Shown here piece after piece: positions 9,984 to 21,051 of a DNA stretch of 64,000 bases. This DNA comes from Sporisorium sorghi (lineage: Eukaryota > Basidiomycota > Ustilaginomycetes > Ustilaginales > Ustilaginaceae), in the NCBI GenBank assembly GCA_023212695.1, contig JALCCG010000040.1, forward strand, positions 1-64,000, in the 5' to 3' direction. The position numbers and the translations under genes were made by a program. The notes under the pieces are model-generated. The model did not search any database. It had not been told where the DNA came from and worked only from the letters and a program-made list of their open reading frames with translations. Numbering within the stretch: position 1 is the stretch's first letter; every line of letters begins with the position of its first letter.

Positions 9984-11141
9984 CTAAAGATCCGTCTGAG
10001 TAGTCTGATCGCGCACGACAGGAGTAGCCCTCGGGTAGACGTACTTTTCGTTGTACTCGGTGAGCACTGCCGCCTGCACCACCCCTTTATCCTTGACAAG
10101 CTGCTGGTATTGATGTAGAATCAGATGAACCGGTGCTGAGACTGCAGCTATCAGAAAGGCAAACACGAACCACGCAAAGGGGCCCATGTGGATGAGCGCC
10201 GCTGCGGGGTAGATTACCGCATGCGCCGGTGAAAACGTGGCAAACAGGTTGGCCGTGTACGGGCTGGGGTCCCACATGGACAGCTGGCGGATGCCGTGCT
10301 TGGACTGCACGCTGGAGCTGGTCGGTTCGTGCGGTTTGGGTGTCGAGTAGAACTTGTACGTGCGTCGCTTTGTGAAGAAGACGTAGGCGTTGACGCAGCT
10401 TGTGACAAACACAACGGTGAAGATGGCGCTGGACGCGAAGCGGAAGAAGCGGTCGGACGCCTGATAGACGGCGCTCTTGCGAGCGTAGCGCTTGAGTGCG
10501 TCGGCCATGGCGTACTCGTCGCCCGTGTTGCTGACGAGGTATTCGTACGCGATGGCTGGGTTCTGCGCACGTCGATACGCCGGCTTGTTCATGAACCACG
10601 ATCCCAAGCTCGATTCGGGAGACAGCAAGAGCGCCAGCAGCGACGCCGCATGAAGAATAACACCGAGGACGTTGCCCGCTTGGTCGGCGAAGAGTTGCTC
10701 CTCAATGTCAAGCACCGACGATGTGAGGCGGTAGTAGGCATCGACCGGCCACTGCTGTATGCGCTCGAGGAGCGGACGCTTGCGAACGAAGCGTCTGCGT
10801 GTCCTTGTGGCGAGAATGGGTGGTGGTGTGGCCAGCTCGTCATCTGGTGTCTGTGTGTCTTCGGGAACCGCTTGATCGAGGGTGTTTGATGAACTCGATG
10901 CGTACGGAAGTTGGCTGCTCAGACGTGGAGCAGTACGCACAAGTGGAGAGCCGGGCAACGAGGCGGGTGTTGCGCCTCGTGCGGGCGATGCAGCAGCGCT
11001 TCTGTGTAGAGGTGAATCGATGAGACTCGTACGGCCTCGAGAGACGCGAGAGGCGCGCCAGCCTGGCTGACCGAATGCGACGCCTTTGCGGTAGGCGGGC
11101 GACCCGGGTGAAGGCGCGGGCGAGGATGGAAAGCTTGACAT
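9984..11141 (-). CDS. nur1: Nur1-like inner nuclear membrane protein (DUF2418)
   Basis: Single-exon 385-aa protein. Residues 1-120 are Ser/Pro/Arg-rich and disordered, then come hydrophobic segments at about 156-173, 236-256 and 308-345. The blocks SMWDPSPYTANLFATFSPAH (about 288-307) and EYNEKYVYPR (about 362-371) match my recollection of the Nur1/Mug154 family (DUF2418). In yeast Nur1 partners the LEM protein Heh1 at the nuclear rim and tethers rDNA and telomeric chromatin. It converges on the CCCH gene with only 128 bp between stop codons. The C-terminal RDQTTQTDL is typical of the family in my memory. Assignment rests on these motifs and on topology. Confidence 0.65.
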   Translation of the reverse strand: MSSFPSSPAPSPGSPAYRKGVAFGQPGWRASRVSRGRTSLIDSPLHRSAAASPARGATPASLPGSPLVRTAPRLSSQLPYASSSSNTLDQAVPEDTQTPDDELATPPPILATRTRRRFVRKRPLLERIQQWPVDAYYRLTSSVLDIEEQLFADQAGNVLGVILHAASLLALLLSPESSLGSWFMNKPAYRRAQNPAIAYEYLVSNTGDEYAMADALKRYARKSAVYQASDRFFRFASSAIFTVVFVTSCVNAYVFFTKRRTYKFYSTPKPHEPTSSSVQSKHGIRQLSMWDPSPYTANLFATFSPAHAVIYPAAALIHMGPFAWFVFAFLIAAVSAPVHLILHQYQQLVKDKGVVQAAVLTEYNEKYVYPRATPVVRDQTTQTDL

Positions 11142-11461
11142 TTTGAGATGGTGATTCGACGGCAGGCGAGGCTATGACAGACGAAGCAAGCACGCTGTTC
11201 TTGATCGTGATTACATGGAGAAAAGAGGATGTGGTCGCGATTCTCGTTCATGAGCGCAGCATGCTCGTTCGGCGTGCAATGTGATGTCAGGGTCCAACAC
11301 TTCAGAAGATCACATCTTTCGCTCTCTTCTCTATCGTCACATCAGACACGCGTCGACGTGTGCCAAAGCCGAATTTTTCAAAGGTGTAAGAAGAGTGAAG
11401 TCTTACAAATGGCACGTGATCGACCTTCGTCTGTGGTTCTCCTCTTCGGATTTTTTTTCTG

Positions 11462-11497
<36 letters not shown>

Positions 11498-12063
11498 GAG
11501 ACTAGAAAAGCTCGCCAGGCAGAGACAACTTCTTCCTTCTTCTCTTCGAACAAATATCCACGAAGGTATGTCATCACAAGCTCGATATCGACGGCGATGC
11601 TGTCGTAGCCCATGGGATTGGATCGAAAGCTGATGATCTCATCTCCCTCACAATATCCACCACAGACACAAAAGTTCGAGCTTGGACTTATTCTCCGTGC
11701 CAAGTTCGCGTTCCCGTCTTCAAGATCAAACGAAGGAGTTGGCTTTATAACAAACCTTCCCTTCCGTTCTGTCTGCTCCTCGTGGCAGGCGGGATGGGTC
11801 GCTAGCATCTGCTGATACCGGCGAGGCCTGGTCCACCGCATTCGTTTTTCGATGTCTACGTGACGACCCGAGGATGGCGATGGTGAGTCTCTTTGTGAGA
11901 ATCCCGACGCACAATCGTCCCAGGATCTAGGTCGTCGCGGAGGTGGGTCGGGTCGTTTGCAAGTCGGCAGCGGTCTCGACCGATATTCATTGTTACCGTT
12001 TCGCGTTTCGTCGCAAGCTCGGGTCGCTCCCTGTCTTTGGGGTGCGATCTCTTGCTACGTTTG

Positions 12064-12393
12064 GTAAGTTTGTTTCATGCTCTTCATCGTCCTTCCCACC
12101 CTGCCATCTCGCTGCTGTACAAAGTGGCGAGATCAGCTCATCTCGATGAGGTAAGTCTCTTTCCCCACCACAAACCCCACGCACGCGGCTTGTTGCAAAC
12201 GACGACAGCGATGATGAGCAACCAGTGTCGCCCCAGACTGCAATTTTATTGAAGAGTGACTATAGCATACAGCCAAACATGCATCACTGAGCTGTCGTCG
12301 TTTTGCAAAGGCCGTCGGAAACAGCGAGATCGAAGTCTTAATCGACCACAGCTTGCTGACCTTGTGGTCGTACTTTTTTTTCTCTTTGCTTAG
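12064..12393 (+). other. Putative introns of a spliced, probably non-coding snoRNA host transcript
   Basis: Two perfect fungal donors (GTAAGT at 12064 and 12151) lie 87 bp apart on the plus strand. The second intron is well formed: donor 12151, branch-like GCTGAC near 12355, a T-rich tract and acceptor TTAG at 12393, 243 nt in all. The first intron could end at 12124 or 12136. The exon between them would be only 14-26 nt. No long frame links these exons, so the host is probably non-coding, or codes a very short peptide. Confidence 0.4.
12200..12300 (+). ncRNA. Box C/D snoRNA candidate, probably snR190/SNORD12-like
   Basis: Box C ATGATGA (211-217 of this kilobase, i.e. 12211-12217) and box D CTGA (12287-12290) are closed by a terminal stem: 12197-12209 pairs perfectly with 12291-12303, then 12193-12196 pairs with 12305-12308 across a one-base bulge. 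Imperfect internal boxes are D' CTGC (12238) and C' GTGACTA (12256). The 12 nt before D' (GTGTCGCCCCAG, 12225-12236) can pair with CUGGGGCGGCAC of fungal 25S rRNA domain V, with one G-U. A second element CAGCCAAAC (12270-12278) pairs with the adjoining GUUUGGCUG. By the box D +5 rule, D' points to a G in GGGG; yeast snR190 is assigned to this region (from memory). It lies inside the intron 12151-12393, as expected for an intronic snoRNA. Confidence 0.72.
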
Positions 12394-13037
12394 AGATGCT
12401 CTCCAGTCTTCTTGTCGATGATATCAATGCCACATACGTCTTTTGCAACCACAACGTCTTGAGTGTGCTCTACAGACTGTCTCTGAAGATGCTGTTGCTT
12501 TTGCTCCAGTGACAGCAACGACTGATGAGCAAGATCGGGCTTCGTGGATCGGCCGATTCCCTCATTGCGAGATTTCAAGTGATTTTGCCCGCGGTCAAAT
12601 TGAAAGCGAAGGCGGACAAGGCCTCAAATTGAAATGAAAAATGCGCGTCAGCCTGAACGAGACAGAGAAAGTGCACACGAGACACACTCACAGCAAGCGT
12701 GCGTTCGCGCTGGCTAGGCTGCTGCGTGTGTGTGTGTGTGTTGGTTGGCCGCTTGGTTCTCGCTGGTTGGCTGGAGCAGCAACCTGCAGCAGCGACCTCA
12801 CTCTGGCTGGTTATCTGCATCGACACTCTTTGCTTTTTCTTTTTCTTTTTTTTTCCCCATCCCTTTCATCATCGACATCGCGCATTGACCTTCTTCCATC
12901 ACCACCATCTCCTGCCATCTTTTACACTCAAGGCCTTCGATATCGCTCCATCACCTTGCAAGGAACCATTCGCTTTTGCTGCAACCGCTGCTAGCACGAT
13001 CCAAGATCTCACTTCGAGTCTAACGCACACGCTCTAG

Positions 13038-14100
<1,063 letters not shown>

Positions 14101-14543
14101 ACAGGGCCTACACTCGCTGCGACGTTGCTTGCTTCCAGAAATATCGATCCTTTGTCACGACTTCCTGCTTTTGACCACCTGCTGTTGGCCGCTTTTTACA
14201 CACAAACAGCCTACACTCTTGCTATGACTCTCAACCTTGTACAGTGTTTGCACCTTTTGGCATCCGACGCAATCCTTTTGCTACTTGCCCTACGACTTCG
14301 CATGTGTGGGACAGCGTCTCTTGAACGTCGCTCTTCGACCTCGAAATCAGGCACAGAGCGTGAGAGAGAGAGAGACAGCTAGCGATCGCAGTCTGGCAGC
14401 CAGGCAGACCACGCGAATGAGCCTTTTCTGATTGTCTCAGTCTGCTGCTGCTGCTTTCCAAGTTGACAGGCTCAGCAACCGCCAAAACAAAGGCAATTGC
14501 GCGGCTTTGAGCTGAGTGTGTGGAGGACCGCGTCAGCCAAATG

Positions 14544-14574
<31 letters not shown>

Positions 14575-14851
14575 GACACTTCTAAAGTCACAGTCGACCC
14601 TCCTTCTTGGCATCACTTGCATACATATGAAGCCCGGGCTCAGTCGACTTTGGCTCAGTCACACGCTCTTCCTCTTTCTCTTCCAACAACATCACACAAG
14701 CTGAGCATACATCTTGAAGTTTCAGCAAAGAAGTGTCACATTTCACTTCGCCTAAGCCTCGGTCGACTTCGACTCTTCGACCCTGCTTCATCGAGATCCT
14801 TTTTTACCTCGAGAGGCCAACTGCGCCCCTCGCTTTAAGAACCCCTTCAAG
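14101..14851. other. Intergenic: rab11 3' flank and blm10 promoter
   Basis: Contains a GA-rich stretch near 14360-14380 and a run of 29 A at 14544-14572, about 280 bp upstream of the blm10 ATG. Nothing else supported. Confidence 0.65.
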
Positions 14852-17800
14852 ATGGACGACGACGACGTCCTCGAAGTCGATAGCCCCATGGAGCCCGCCG
14901 TCGACCTCGACGAAGAAGAGGACGAGGAGATGCCTATCTTGCACCTCGATGGAGGCAGCACCGCCGACCGCACCACACACCCCGCCAAGAAGCAAAAGGG
15001 CGAAAACCGAAACCTCCAGCTCGACTACCCCAACAGCCTGCCATACACCTGCGAGACGCTGGAAGAGTTCGATGCTCGTCTCGATCACATCATACGTCGC
15101 CTCGTCGACTGCGTGCGTGCCAAGGACTACGACATCGGCCTAGTCCAGTGGAACCACAGGCTGCAATGTCTCTTGTCGCTCAAGTATCCCGTCCTGCGAA
15201 AGACGAGGGCGAGGCTGGCACGCCTCTACTATGAGCTCGCCGTCCTGCCGGGCCTCAACACGCGATGCATCGAGCTGGCTGCCAACATGTGCATCACCCT
15301 CATCGAGAACAAGAAAAAGTGCGACATCAAGGACCTTGTTCTGCCGTGGAGGCCGCTCTACAACATCCTCGAAAAGGAGCTCTTCCCTAAACGTCGCAGG
15401 ACCGGCATCACCAACATCGCCAACGTACTCCTCGACCTCGCAGAGACCGCGCAGCGCTTCTTCCCCGCCAGCGAGGCAGACGACATGCTTCGCACCTTTT
15501 TGCCCAAGATGGACGGCTCCAATCTCAACTCGGTCATCGCCACTCAAGCGTTCCTCGTCCATTTCTTGCCCATCAGCCACCCGCAACGATGGCTCCCCAC
15601 CATGTTCCGCCTGTGGGAGAGCTTCAACTCGTCGCTCTTCGATGACCAGATGCTCGACCTGCTGGCTCGCCTCGCCGAGATGCATGTTACGGATCCATCT
15701 ATAAGCTCGGCGTCCTCTGCTCGCAAGGCTGGCACGCTAGCCGAGGCGACGATGCGGCCAGAAGCGCAAACTTCCGAAGCTGCTGCTGCTCCCAGAACAG
15801 ACGGAGACGAGCAGATGCAAGATGGCGAGCCACCAGCATCGGAAGAAGCGGACGACTCGACACCATCATCAGGCACACAGAGCCCATCAGAGAAGCTCGG
15901 CCTCTTTAGCGATATTGGCATCTTCACCGAGCAGCAATATTTGCTTATCATGACAAAGTGTCTCAAGTCGGCCGGCCTTCCCGTTGGCTCATCTAAAGCA
16001 GCCAATGCCGCGCTCATGGCCCAATCTGCCAGCGTTCGAAGCGGTCCCGATGCTGCGGCGTCCGGCTCCACCCTCAAGATGAAGAAGCCTACCGATCGTC
16101 TTCGTTCCTTTGCCGTCATCATTGCGTATTCGATCGCCAAGGACGGCCCGAGCGCTAGCGAGTCGGTGTCCACATCGGCTGCCCCCACTCCCACAAACGG
16201 GTCCTCGTCCAGCAAACCGGTCGCTACGTATCCGGCAGGATCCAAGGCGCTCGACCACCTCGCCAAGTTCGTTCAAGCTACCGAGAGCTATTTCCACCCT
16301 TCCAACTGGGGCATGTGGCAGATCTCGCTCTCCAACCTGGTGCAGCAGATCATGTCTGAGTTCCTCAAGCGTGCCAAGGAGGAGGAACGCCCGCAGTGCA
16401 AGACCCCGCAGCAATACCGTCTTACAGAAGAGATGAAGACCGAGATCGTCTCGATCCTTCGTACAGTCTGCCTGCTCTCCATGTTCTCCAAGGATCCGCT
16501 GACCATCGCAGCATCGCAAGCTGGTCTGAAGCGCATGGCCATCCTGGCACCTGAAATGATCTTTCCAGCCGTCCTGGACCGAGCCTTCAACTCGCTCGAG
16601 GCGCTCGAGACGACGCACCGCACCAATGCCGTCATCACGGCGCTGTCGACGCTCTCGCCCGTCTTCACCTCTCGCCAACTCTACCGTGCTGGCGGCAAAC
16701 ATCTGCTCCCGCTCTTGCAGCTCTGCATCCCCGGTATCGATCTCAATGACCCCATGAAGACCATGAGCACCTGCATGTTCGTGCTCTTGTCAACCCTCTC
16801 GATCCGCATCGACGACTTGACCAGGCCAGAGGCCTATGCAGACGACGAAGAGGCGTTCGAGCCCATTCCGGACCAGCCAACGTTGAAGGTGGACGCACCT
16901 ACTCCTTCGGCTTCTGCTGAGGAGGACGGCGTCGCAGTGTCGCCCGAGCAGGAAGACTATCAGCTGCGTATCAGTACCGCTGATTTCGAGGCTTGGGCAT
17001 CCGCCTTCTTCCAGCGAGTGCTGTCGCTGTTTGAGACTCTGCCAGAGGAGGGCAAGGGCGGTCGCACAGGTGGAAAGTCGGAGGAGCAAGTCATCAACAT
17101 GGTCACGGCCGCTTCCGACGGCGTCTGTCGCTCCATGAGCCCGTACCTGTTGCAGAGGTCGTTTGACAAGATCGCCGACTACTGCGCCACCACCGTCTCG
17201 GCCACCTCGGTGCGCGTCATCGGCTCGCTGGTCGGCTGCTTTGCTCGCGCCGACAGCAAGATGGTGCTCAAGAAGCTCCTGCCACAGTGCATCGCCAATA
17301 TCCGCACGGAACTCGCCAACGGAGCAAGCTCGACTCGCACCACCAGCACCAGTCTGCCCGCACCAAGCGACGCTGCTTTGCACTGGAACCTCAGCGTGCT
17401 GACAGGCGCCTTGAACGGGCCGAGCGAGACCCTGCTCGAATACAAGGACGATCTGATCTCGGTGCTGCAGCTCATCACCGACAATTGCAAGAGCGAGCGA
17501 GGCTACTCGTTTGGTGCCAAGCTGGTGCAAAAGGTCATCTCGACCTTGACCTCCATCTATCCGAAGGAGCAGCGCTTCGTCAACCAAGAGACGTGGGAGA
17601 GCGAAGCATTTGGCAAGCGCTCGCATCTGTTCTGGGGCAAGATGTACGAAGAGAAGGTCATCAAGATCAACTGGCACGTGCCATCGGAGGCCGAGATCAG
17701 CATGGCGCTCGAGCTGCTTGACCGCATCGTGGTTCCCGCCTTGGACAAGGTGGAGTCACTCCAGGCGGAAGGGCTCACAAGGGACAAGGCGTGGTCCAAC

Positions 17801-20800
17801 GACTTTTGCCGCTACCTCATGGTGGTGCGCATGGGACTCATCGGTATGCCCAGTCTCATCGAAGAGGATGAAGTCGGAGGCGGACAGCCGGACATGGATC
17901 TGGGCGACGAGGTGCCCGAGTTTGTCGAAGTTCCACCGCGCTTCCGCTCGTTCTTTTGCTTGACCGACCGCCAGGATGCCCGGTATCAGAAGGTGGCTGC
18001 ATTCAAGCAGCGATGCGGCGAGGTTTTGCACCTTGCCGCGCAGAGCACGCAGAACTCGGGCGCCGAGGACCAGATCGACTGCGTCAAGATGCTCGTCCGA
18101 TCCATCCGCACCTACCTCACCTGCTACAGCTACAACGGCGAGGACTACAAAGCCCACATGCGCTCGCTCAGCTTCTTCCGCAACATTGCCAAGCTGTATG
18201 CCAAGCAGAAGGCCTTCCCTCGTGTCCTGTTTATTCGTCGCTCCGCCTTTTACAACACGAGCCGAGCGAGGCTCAACAGCTTCCACCGCAAGCGAACGCC
18301 CTTGAAGGACAGTCTCATCCTGCAGATCCTCGAGTTCTGCATGTCCAACTACGTCGGCATCCGACAGACGGCACAGAACACGCTCGACGCCATCGGCGGC
18401 GTCTACGACGGAACATGGATCCTCTGCTTGCCCAAGCTGATCGATGCGATCCAGCCTGGTGTGGCGGACGACAGGATGAAAGGTGCCCTGTACGTGCTTG
18501 GTAGCAAAGGCGCTTCGTATCTCTGCATCACGGACGCGCGCTTCAGCGCCGATTACATCATGAGTCTGCTGAACGCGCAGCATCACTCCAAGCCGTCGAT
18601 CCAGAAGCTGGTCCGTGGCATCATCAACGACTTTATCATCCGCTTTGCCGAGCCCTCGACTCTGACGGCCAAGGTCGACTCGCCCGCACTCAACGAAGCG
18701 GCTGACATCCTGGAGCGAGCGCTTCCTGCCGCTTTGCAGAATGCCGACGCCGAGCTGATCGAGGCGGTCGCGGCAAAGAGGCGACTTCGTCTGGAGAGGG
18801 TCGACCAGCTGTACGCGGAGCTCACGGGCAGAGCGCTGGAGTTTGCTCGAAAGGAGACCACGCATTGGGCCTTTTCCATCTTTGCGGCACGACTGCTGAG
18901 GGCGCTCATACGCAAGGACCGGCCACTGGGCGACGAGTCGGCGACGTACCTCGCCGAGCAGATGATCTCGGAGAATCCAAAGATGCGATTCTGCGCTCAA
19001 GCAGCAATCACCAAGATCCTGTACTACATCAAGCTGCGCACGCTCGCGCCCACGGACGAGGACCTGCTGCTCGGCCAGAGCAAGAATCCGCTCAAGCATT
19101 CCGAGAAGCTGCCGACGCCCGTGTCGAGCGAGTGGACGCAGCAGTACATTGCGTCGTTTGCCGAGCCGCTGACGCCGACGAGCAAGCTGCGGGACAAGCC
19201 GTCGCAGGGCTGGTTGGTGTGGGGTGAAGAGGAAGACTTTTACGATCCGCCGCCTGCGGATGGGGTCGTGTTCGACTGGGATTCCAACTCGAAAGCTGCC
19301 ATCGCTGCGGTGCGTGCCAAACTCACACAGGAGAGCTGGTGGCAGTCGTTCTGCCGCCATCTGTCTCAGGAAAAGGACCGAGACTATCCCGGCAACGACT
19401 CGGTCACGCTGCTCAAGTCGATCTTCCAGATCTTTGGCGTTGAGCTTTTGCCGTTTATTCAAACGATAACGGAGCAATTTATCGCCGAGAAGGACCGACA
19501 CCGGCACCGAGCTGCGTCTGAGCTCATCTGCGGTGTCTTCCGCGGCTCAAAGCACTGGAACATGAAGGACCAGGCAACGCTGTGGACGTGGATCGAGTCT
19601 CTGCTGCCCAAGATTTTCGAGGGATGCACGCCGGACAGTCAGCCTGCGTGGCAGTCGTGTATCGAGTACATACTGCAGGCGCGAGATCCGCGTCGCGCGC
19701 TGCCGCTGGTGCACTACATTGTGAAGGCGGCTCGCGACAATATCGGCAAGGACAACAGCACGGCGAGTCCATGGGAACAGGCGAAAGCGCAGAACCTACT
19801 GCGAGGGGCGATAATCTCGATGAACCTGCAGTTTGCACCCTTCGGCGCCGACAACTTTATCCGCATCTACTCGGACAACTTTGACAACCACTTCCAAGAG
19901 GTGCGCAGCGTCATCAGCGAGGGTCTGGCCGACCTGGAGCTGCTGCAGGCCAACCCGTCGTTCGGGAGCGTCGAGCTGATGCTGGATGCGTGCAGCACGG
20001 GGCAGGGTTCGTTGCTGTCGCGACCGGAGCTGTACAGTGGACGGTTGCGGGTGCTGTCGCAGCAGCTGGCGCAGTGGCGGACGGAGCGCAAGCCGACAGC
20101 GGAGGGCACGTCGCAGTACGACCGCGCGGCGATGACGGCGCTGCTGTGGATCTCGACGACGATGGGCGACCACCGCAACAGCGCGCTGGCGGGCGAGGTG
20201 ATCCAGTACATCCCGGACATCTTTGCGATGCTCGAGCTGCACGATAACAGGGAGTTGAGCGTGCTGGCGCGTGCGGTGCTGACCAAGGTGTCGACGTACC
20301 CGTTCACGTCCGAATACGCGGGCAAGCTGATCGACACGCTGCTGCACGTCACGCGGTCGTCGACGGACTCGTGGCGTGCGCGGCTGGACTCGCTGCCCGT
20401 GCTGCAGGTGATGTACTTCCAGAATTTGTTCTATCTGGATGAGAGTCTGGTCAACAGCATCGTAGAGTTGCTGCTCGAGCTGCTCAGCGACAAGCACCTC
20501 GAGGTGCGCGAGATGGCCGCGACGACGCTGTCGGGCATCGTGCGCTGCTCCCAGCGCCGGCTGATCCGGACGCTCAAGGAGCGGTTCACCAAAGTGGTGG
20601 CCACCACGCTGGTGCCGAAGCGGGGCGAGGCGGGGTACGACCAGCAGCTGCTCAAGCTGCATTCGGGAATTCTGGGCGCGTCGGCACTGCTCGCCGCCTT
20701 CCCGTACGATGTGCCCGACTGGATGCCCAGCTTGATCGTGGAGACGGTCGCGCAGCATACAGACGATCCGGTGCCCGTTTCGACGACGGTGCGCAAGTGC

Positions 20801-20917
20801 GCGGCTGATTTCAAACGCACGCACCAGGACACGTGGTCCGAGGACCAGCACAAGTTTGGCGATTTGTTGGCCGAGGTCAACGATTTCACCCTCGGCAGAT
20901 CGGACTACTTTGCGTAA
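14852..20917 (+). CDS. blm10: Blm10/PA200 proteasome activator
   Basis: A 2021-aa single-exon HEAT-like repeat protein that caps the 20S proteasome core. The acidic N-terminus (MDDDDVLEVDSP, DEEEDEEMP) is followed by LDYPNSLPYTCETLEEFDAR and a domain starting with WRPLYNILEKELFPKRRRTG, hallmarks of Blm10/PSME4. Armadillo/HEAT-like helices extend to the end; a Ser/Glu-rich insert sits near residues 290-350 and another near 680-710. The length fits the family (yeast 2143, human 1843). The last residues are SDYFA. The family normally ends YYA, an HbYX motif that inserts into the alpha-ring pocket; here the penultimate Tyr is Phe. It follows rab11 in tandem and converges on a sugar transporter 134 bp away. 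Confidence 0.93.
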   Translation: MDDDDVLEVDSPMEPAVDLDEEEDEEMPILHLDGGSTADRTTHPAKKQKGENRNLQLDYPNSLPYTCETLEEFDARLDHIIRRLVDCVRAKDYDIGLVQWNHRLQCLLSLKYPVLRKTRARLARLYYELAVLPGLNTRCIELAANMCITLIENKKKCDIKDLVLPWRPLYNILEKELFPKRRRTGITNIANVLLDLAETAQRFFPASEADDMLRTFLPKMDGSNLNSVIATQAFLVHFLPISHPQRWLPTMFRLWESFNSSLFDDQMLDLLARLAEMHVTDPSISSASSARKAGTLAEATMRPEAQTSEAAAAPRTDGDEQMQDGEPPASEEADDSTPSSGTQSPSEKLGLFSDIGIFTEQQYLLIMTKCLKSAGLPVGSSKAANAALMAQSASVRSGPDAAASGSTLKMKKPTDRLRSFAVIIAYSIAKDGPSASESVSTSAAPTPTNGSSSSKPVATYPAGSKALDHLAKFVQATESYFHPSNWGMWQISLSNLVQQIMSEFLKRAKEEERPQCKTPQQYRLTEEMKTEIVSILRTVCLLSMFSKDPLTIAASQAGLKRMAILAPEMIFPAVLDRAFNSLEALETTHRTNAVITALSTLSPVFTSRQLYRAGGKHLLPLLQLCIPGIDLNDPMKTMSTCMFVLLSTLSIRIDDLTRPEAYADDEEAFEPIPDQPTLKVDAPTPSASAEEDGVAVSPEQEDYQLRISTADFEAWASAFFQRVLSLFETLPEEGKGGRTGGKSEEQVINMVTAASDGVCRSMSPYLLQRSFDKIADYCATTVSATSVRVIGSLVGCFARADSKMVLKKLLPQCIANIRTELANGASSTRTTSTSLPAPSDAALHWNLSVLTGALNGPSETLLEYKDDLISVLQLITDNCKSERGYSFGAKLVQKVISTLTSIYPKEQRFVNQETWESEAFGKRSHLFWGKMYEEKVIKINWHVPSEAEISMALELLDRIVVPALDKVESLQAEGLTRDKAWSNDFCRYLMVVRMGLIGMPSLIEEDEVGGGQPDMDLGDEVPEFVEVPPRFRSFFCLTDRQDARYQKVAAFKQRCGEVLHLAAQSTQNSGAEDQIDCVKMLVRSIRTYLTCYSYNGEDYKAHMRSLSFFRNIAKLYAKQKAFPRVLFIRRSAFYNTSRARLNSFHRKRTPLKDSLILQILEFCMSNYVGIRQTAQNTLDAIGGVYDGTWILCLPKLIDAIQPGVADDRMKGALYVLGSKGASYLCITDARFSADYIMSLLNAQHHSKPSIQKLVRGIINDFIIRFAEPSTLTAKVDSPALNEAADILERALPAALQNADAELIEAVAAKRRLRLERVDQLYAELTGRALEFARKETTHWAFSIFAARLLRALIRKDRPLGDESATYLAEQMISENPKMRFCAQAAITKILYYIKLRTLAPTDEDLLLGQSKNPLKHSEKLPTPVSSEWTQQYIASFAEPLTPTSKLRDKPSQGWLVWGEEEDFYDPPPADGVVFDWDSNSKAAIAAVRAKLTQESWWQSFCRHLSQEKDRDYPGNDSVTLLKSIFQIFGVELLPFIQTITEQFIAEKDRHRHRAASELICGVFRGSKHWNMKDQATLWTWIESLLPKIFEGCTPDSQPAWQSCIEYILQARDPRRALPLVHYIVKAARDNIGKDNSTASPWEQAKAQNLLRGAIISMNLQFAPFGADNFIRIYSDNFDNHFQEVRSVISEGLADLELLQANPSFGSVELMLDACSTGQGSLLSRPELYSGRLRVLSQQLAQWRTERKPTAEGTSQYDRAAMTALLWISTTMGDHRNSALAGEVIQYIPDIFAMLELHDNRELSVLARAVLTKVSTYPFTSEYAGKLIDTLLHVTRSSTDSWRARLDSLPVLQVMYFQNLFYLDESLVNSIVELLLELLSDKHLEVREMAATTLSGIVRCSQRRLIRTLKERFTKVVATTLVPKRGEAGYDQQLLKLHSGILGASALLAAFPYDVPDWMPSLIVETVAQHTDDPVPVSTTVRKCAADFKRTHQDTWSEDQHKFGDLLAEVNDFTLGRSDYFA

Positions 20918-21051
20918 AGAAGTCTCCCTCTCAGTTCTCTCTCAATCACAAGACAGATGTTGCAGAAGCGATCCGAGCGTGTACTGTACATGCGTTGTCC
21001 AATTGTATGAAGTGACCACCATCCATTGTCGGACCTGAGAGGGGAAGGCGA

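Noticed and set aside
11302..11841. 179-aa minus-strand frame with a long Phe run
   Set aside because: The Phe run is just translation of the 29-base A tract; nothing else is protein-like.
12390..12578. 62-residue minus-strand frame ending CGIDIIDKKTGEHL
   Set aside because: No ATG, no plausible upstream exon, and it overlaps the 3' part of the snoRNA host intron on the other strand; could not be supported.
17756..19507. 583-aa minus-strand frame inside blm10
   Set aside because: Antisense of a conserved gene, created by low stop frequency in GC-rich codons.
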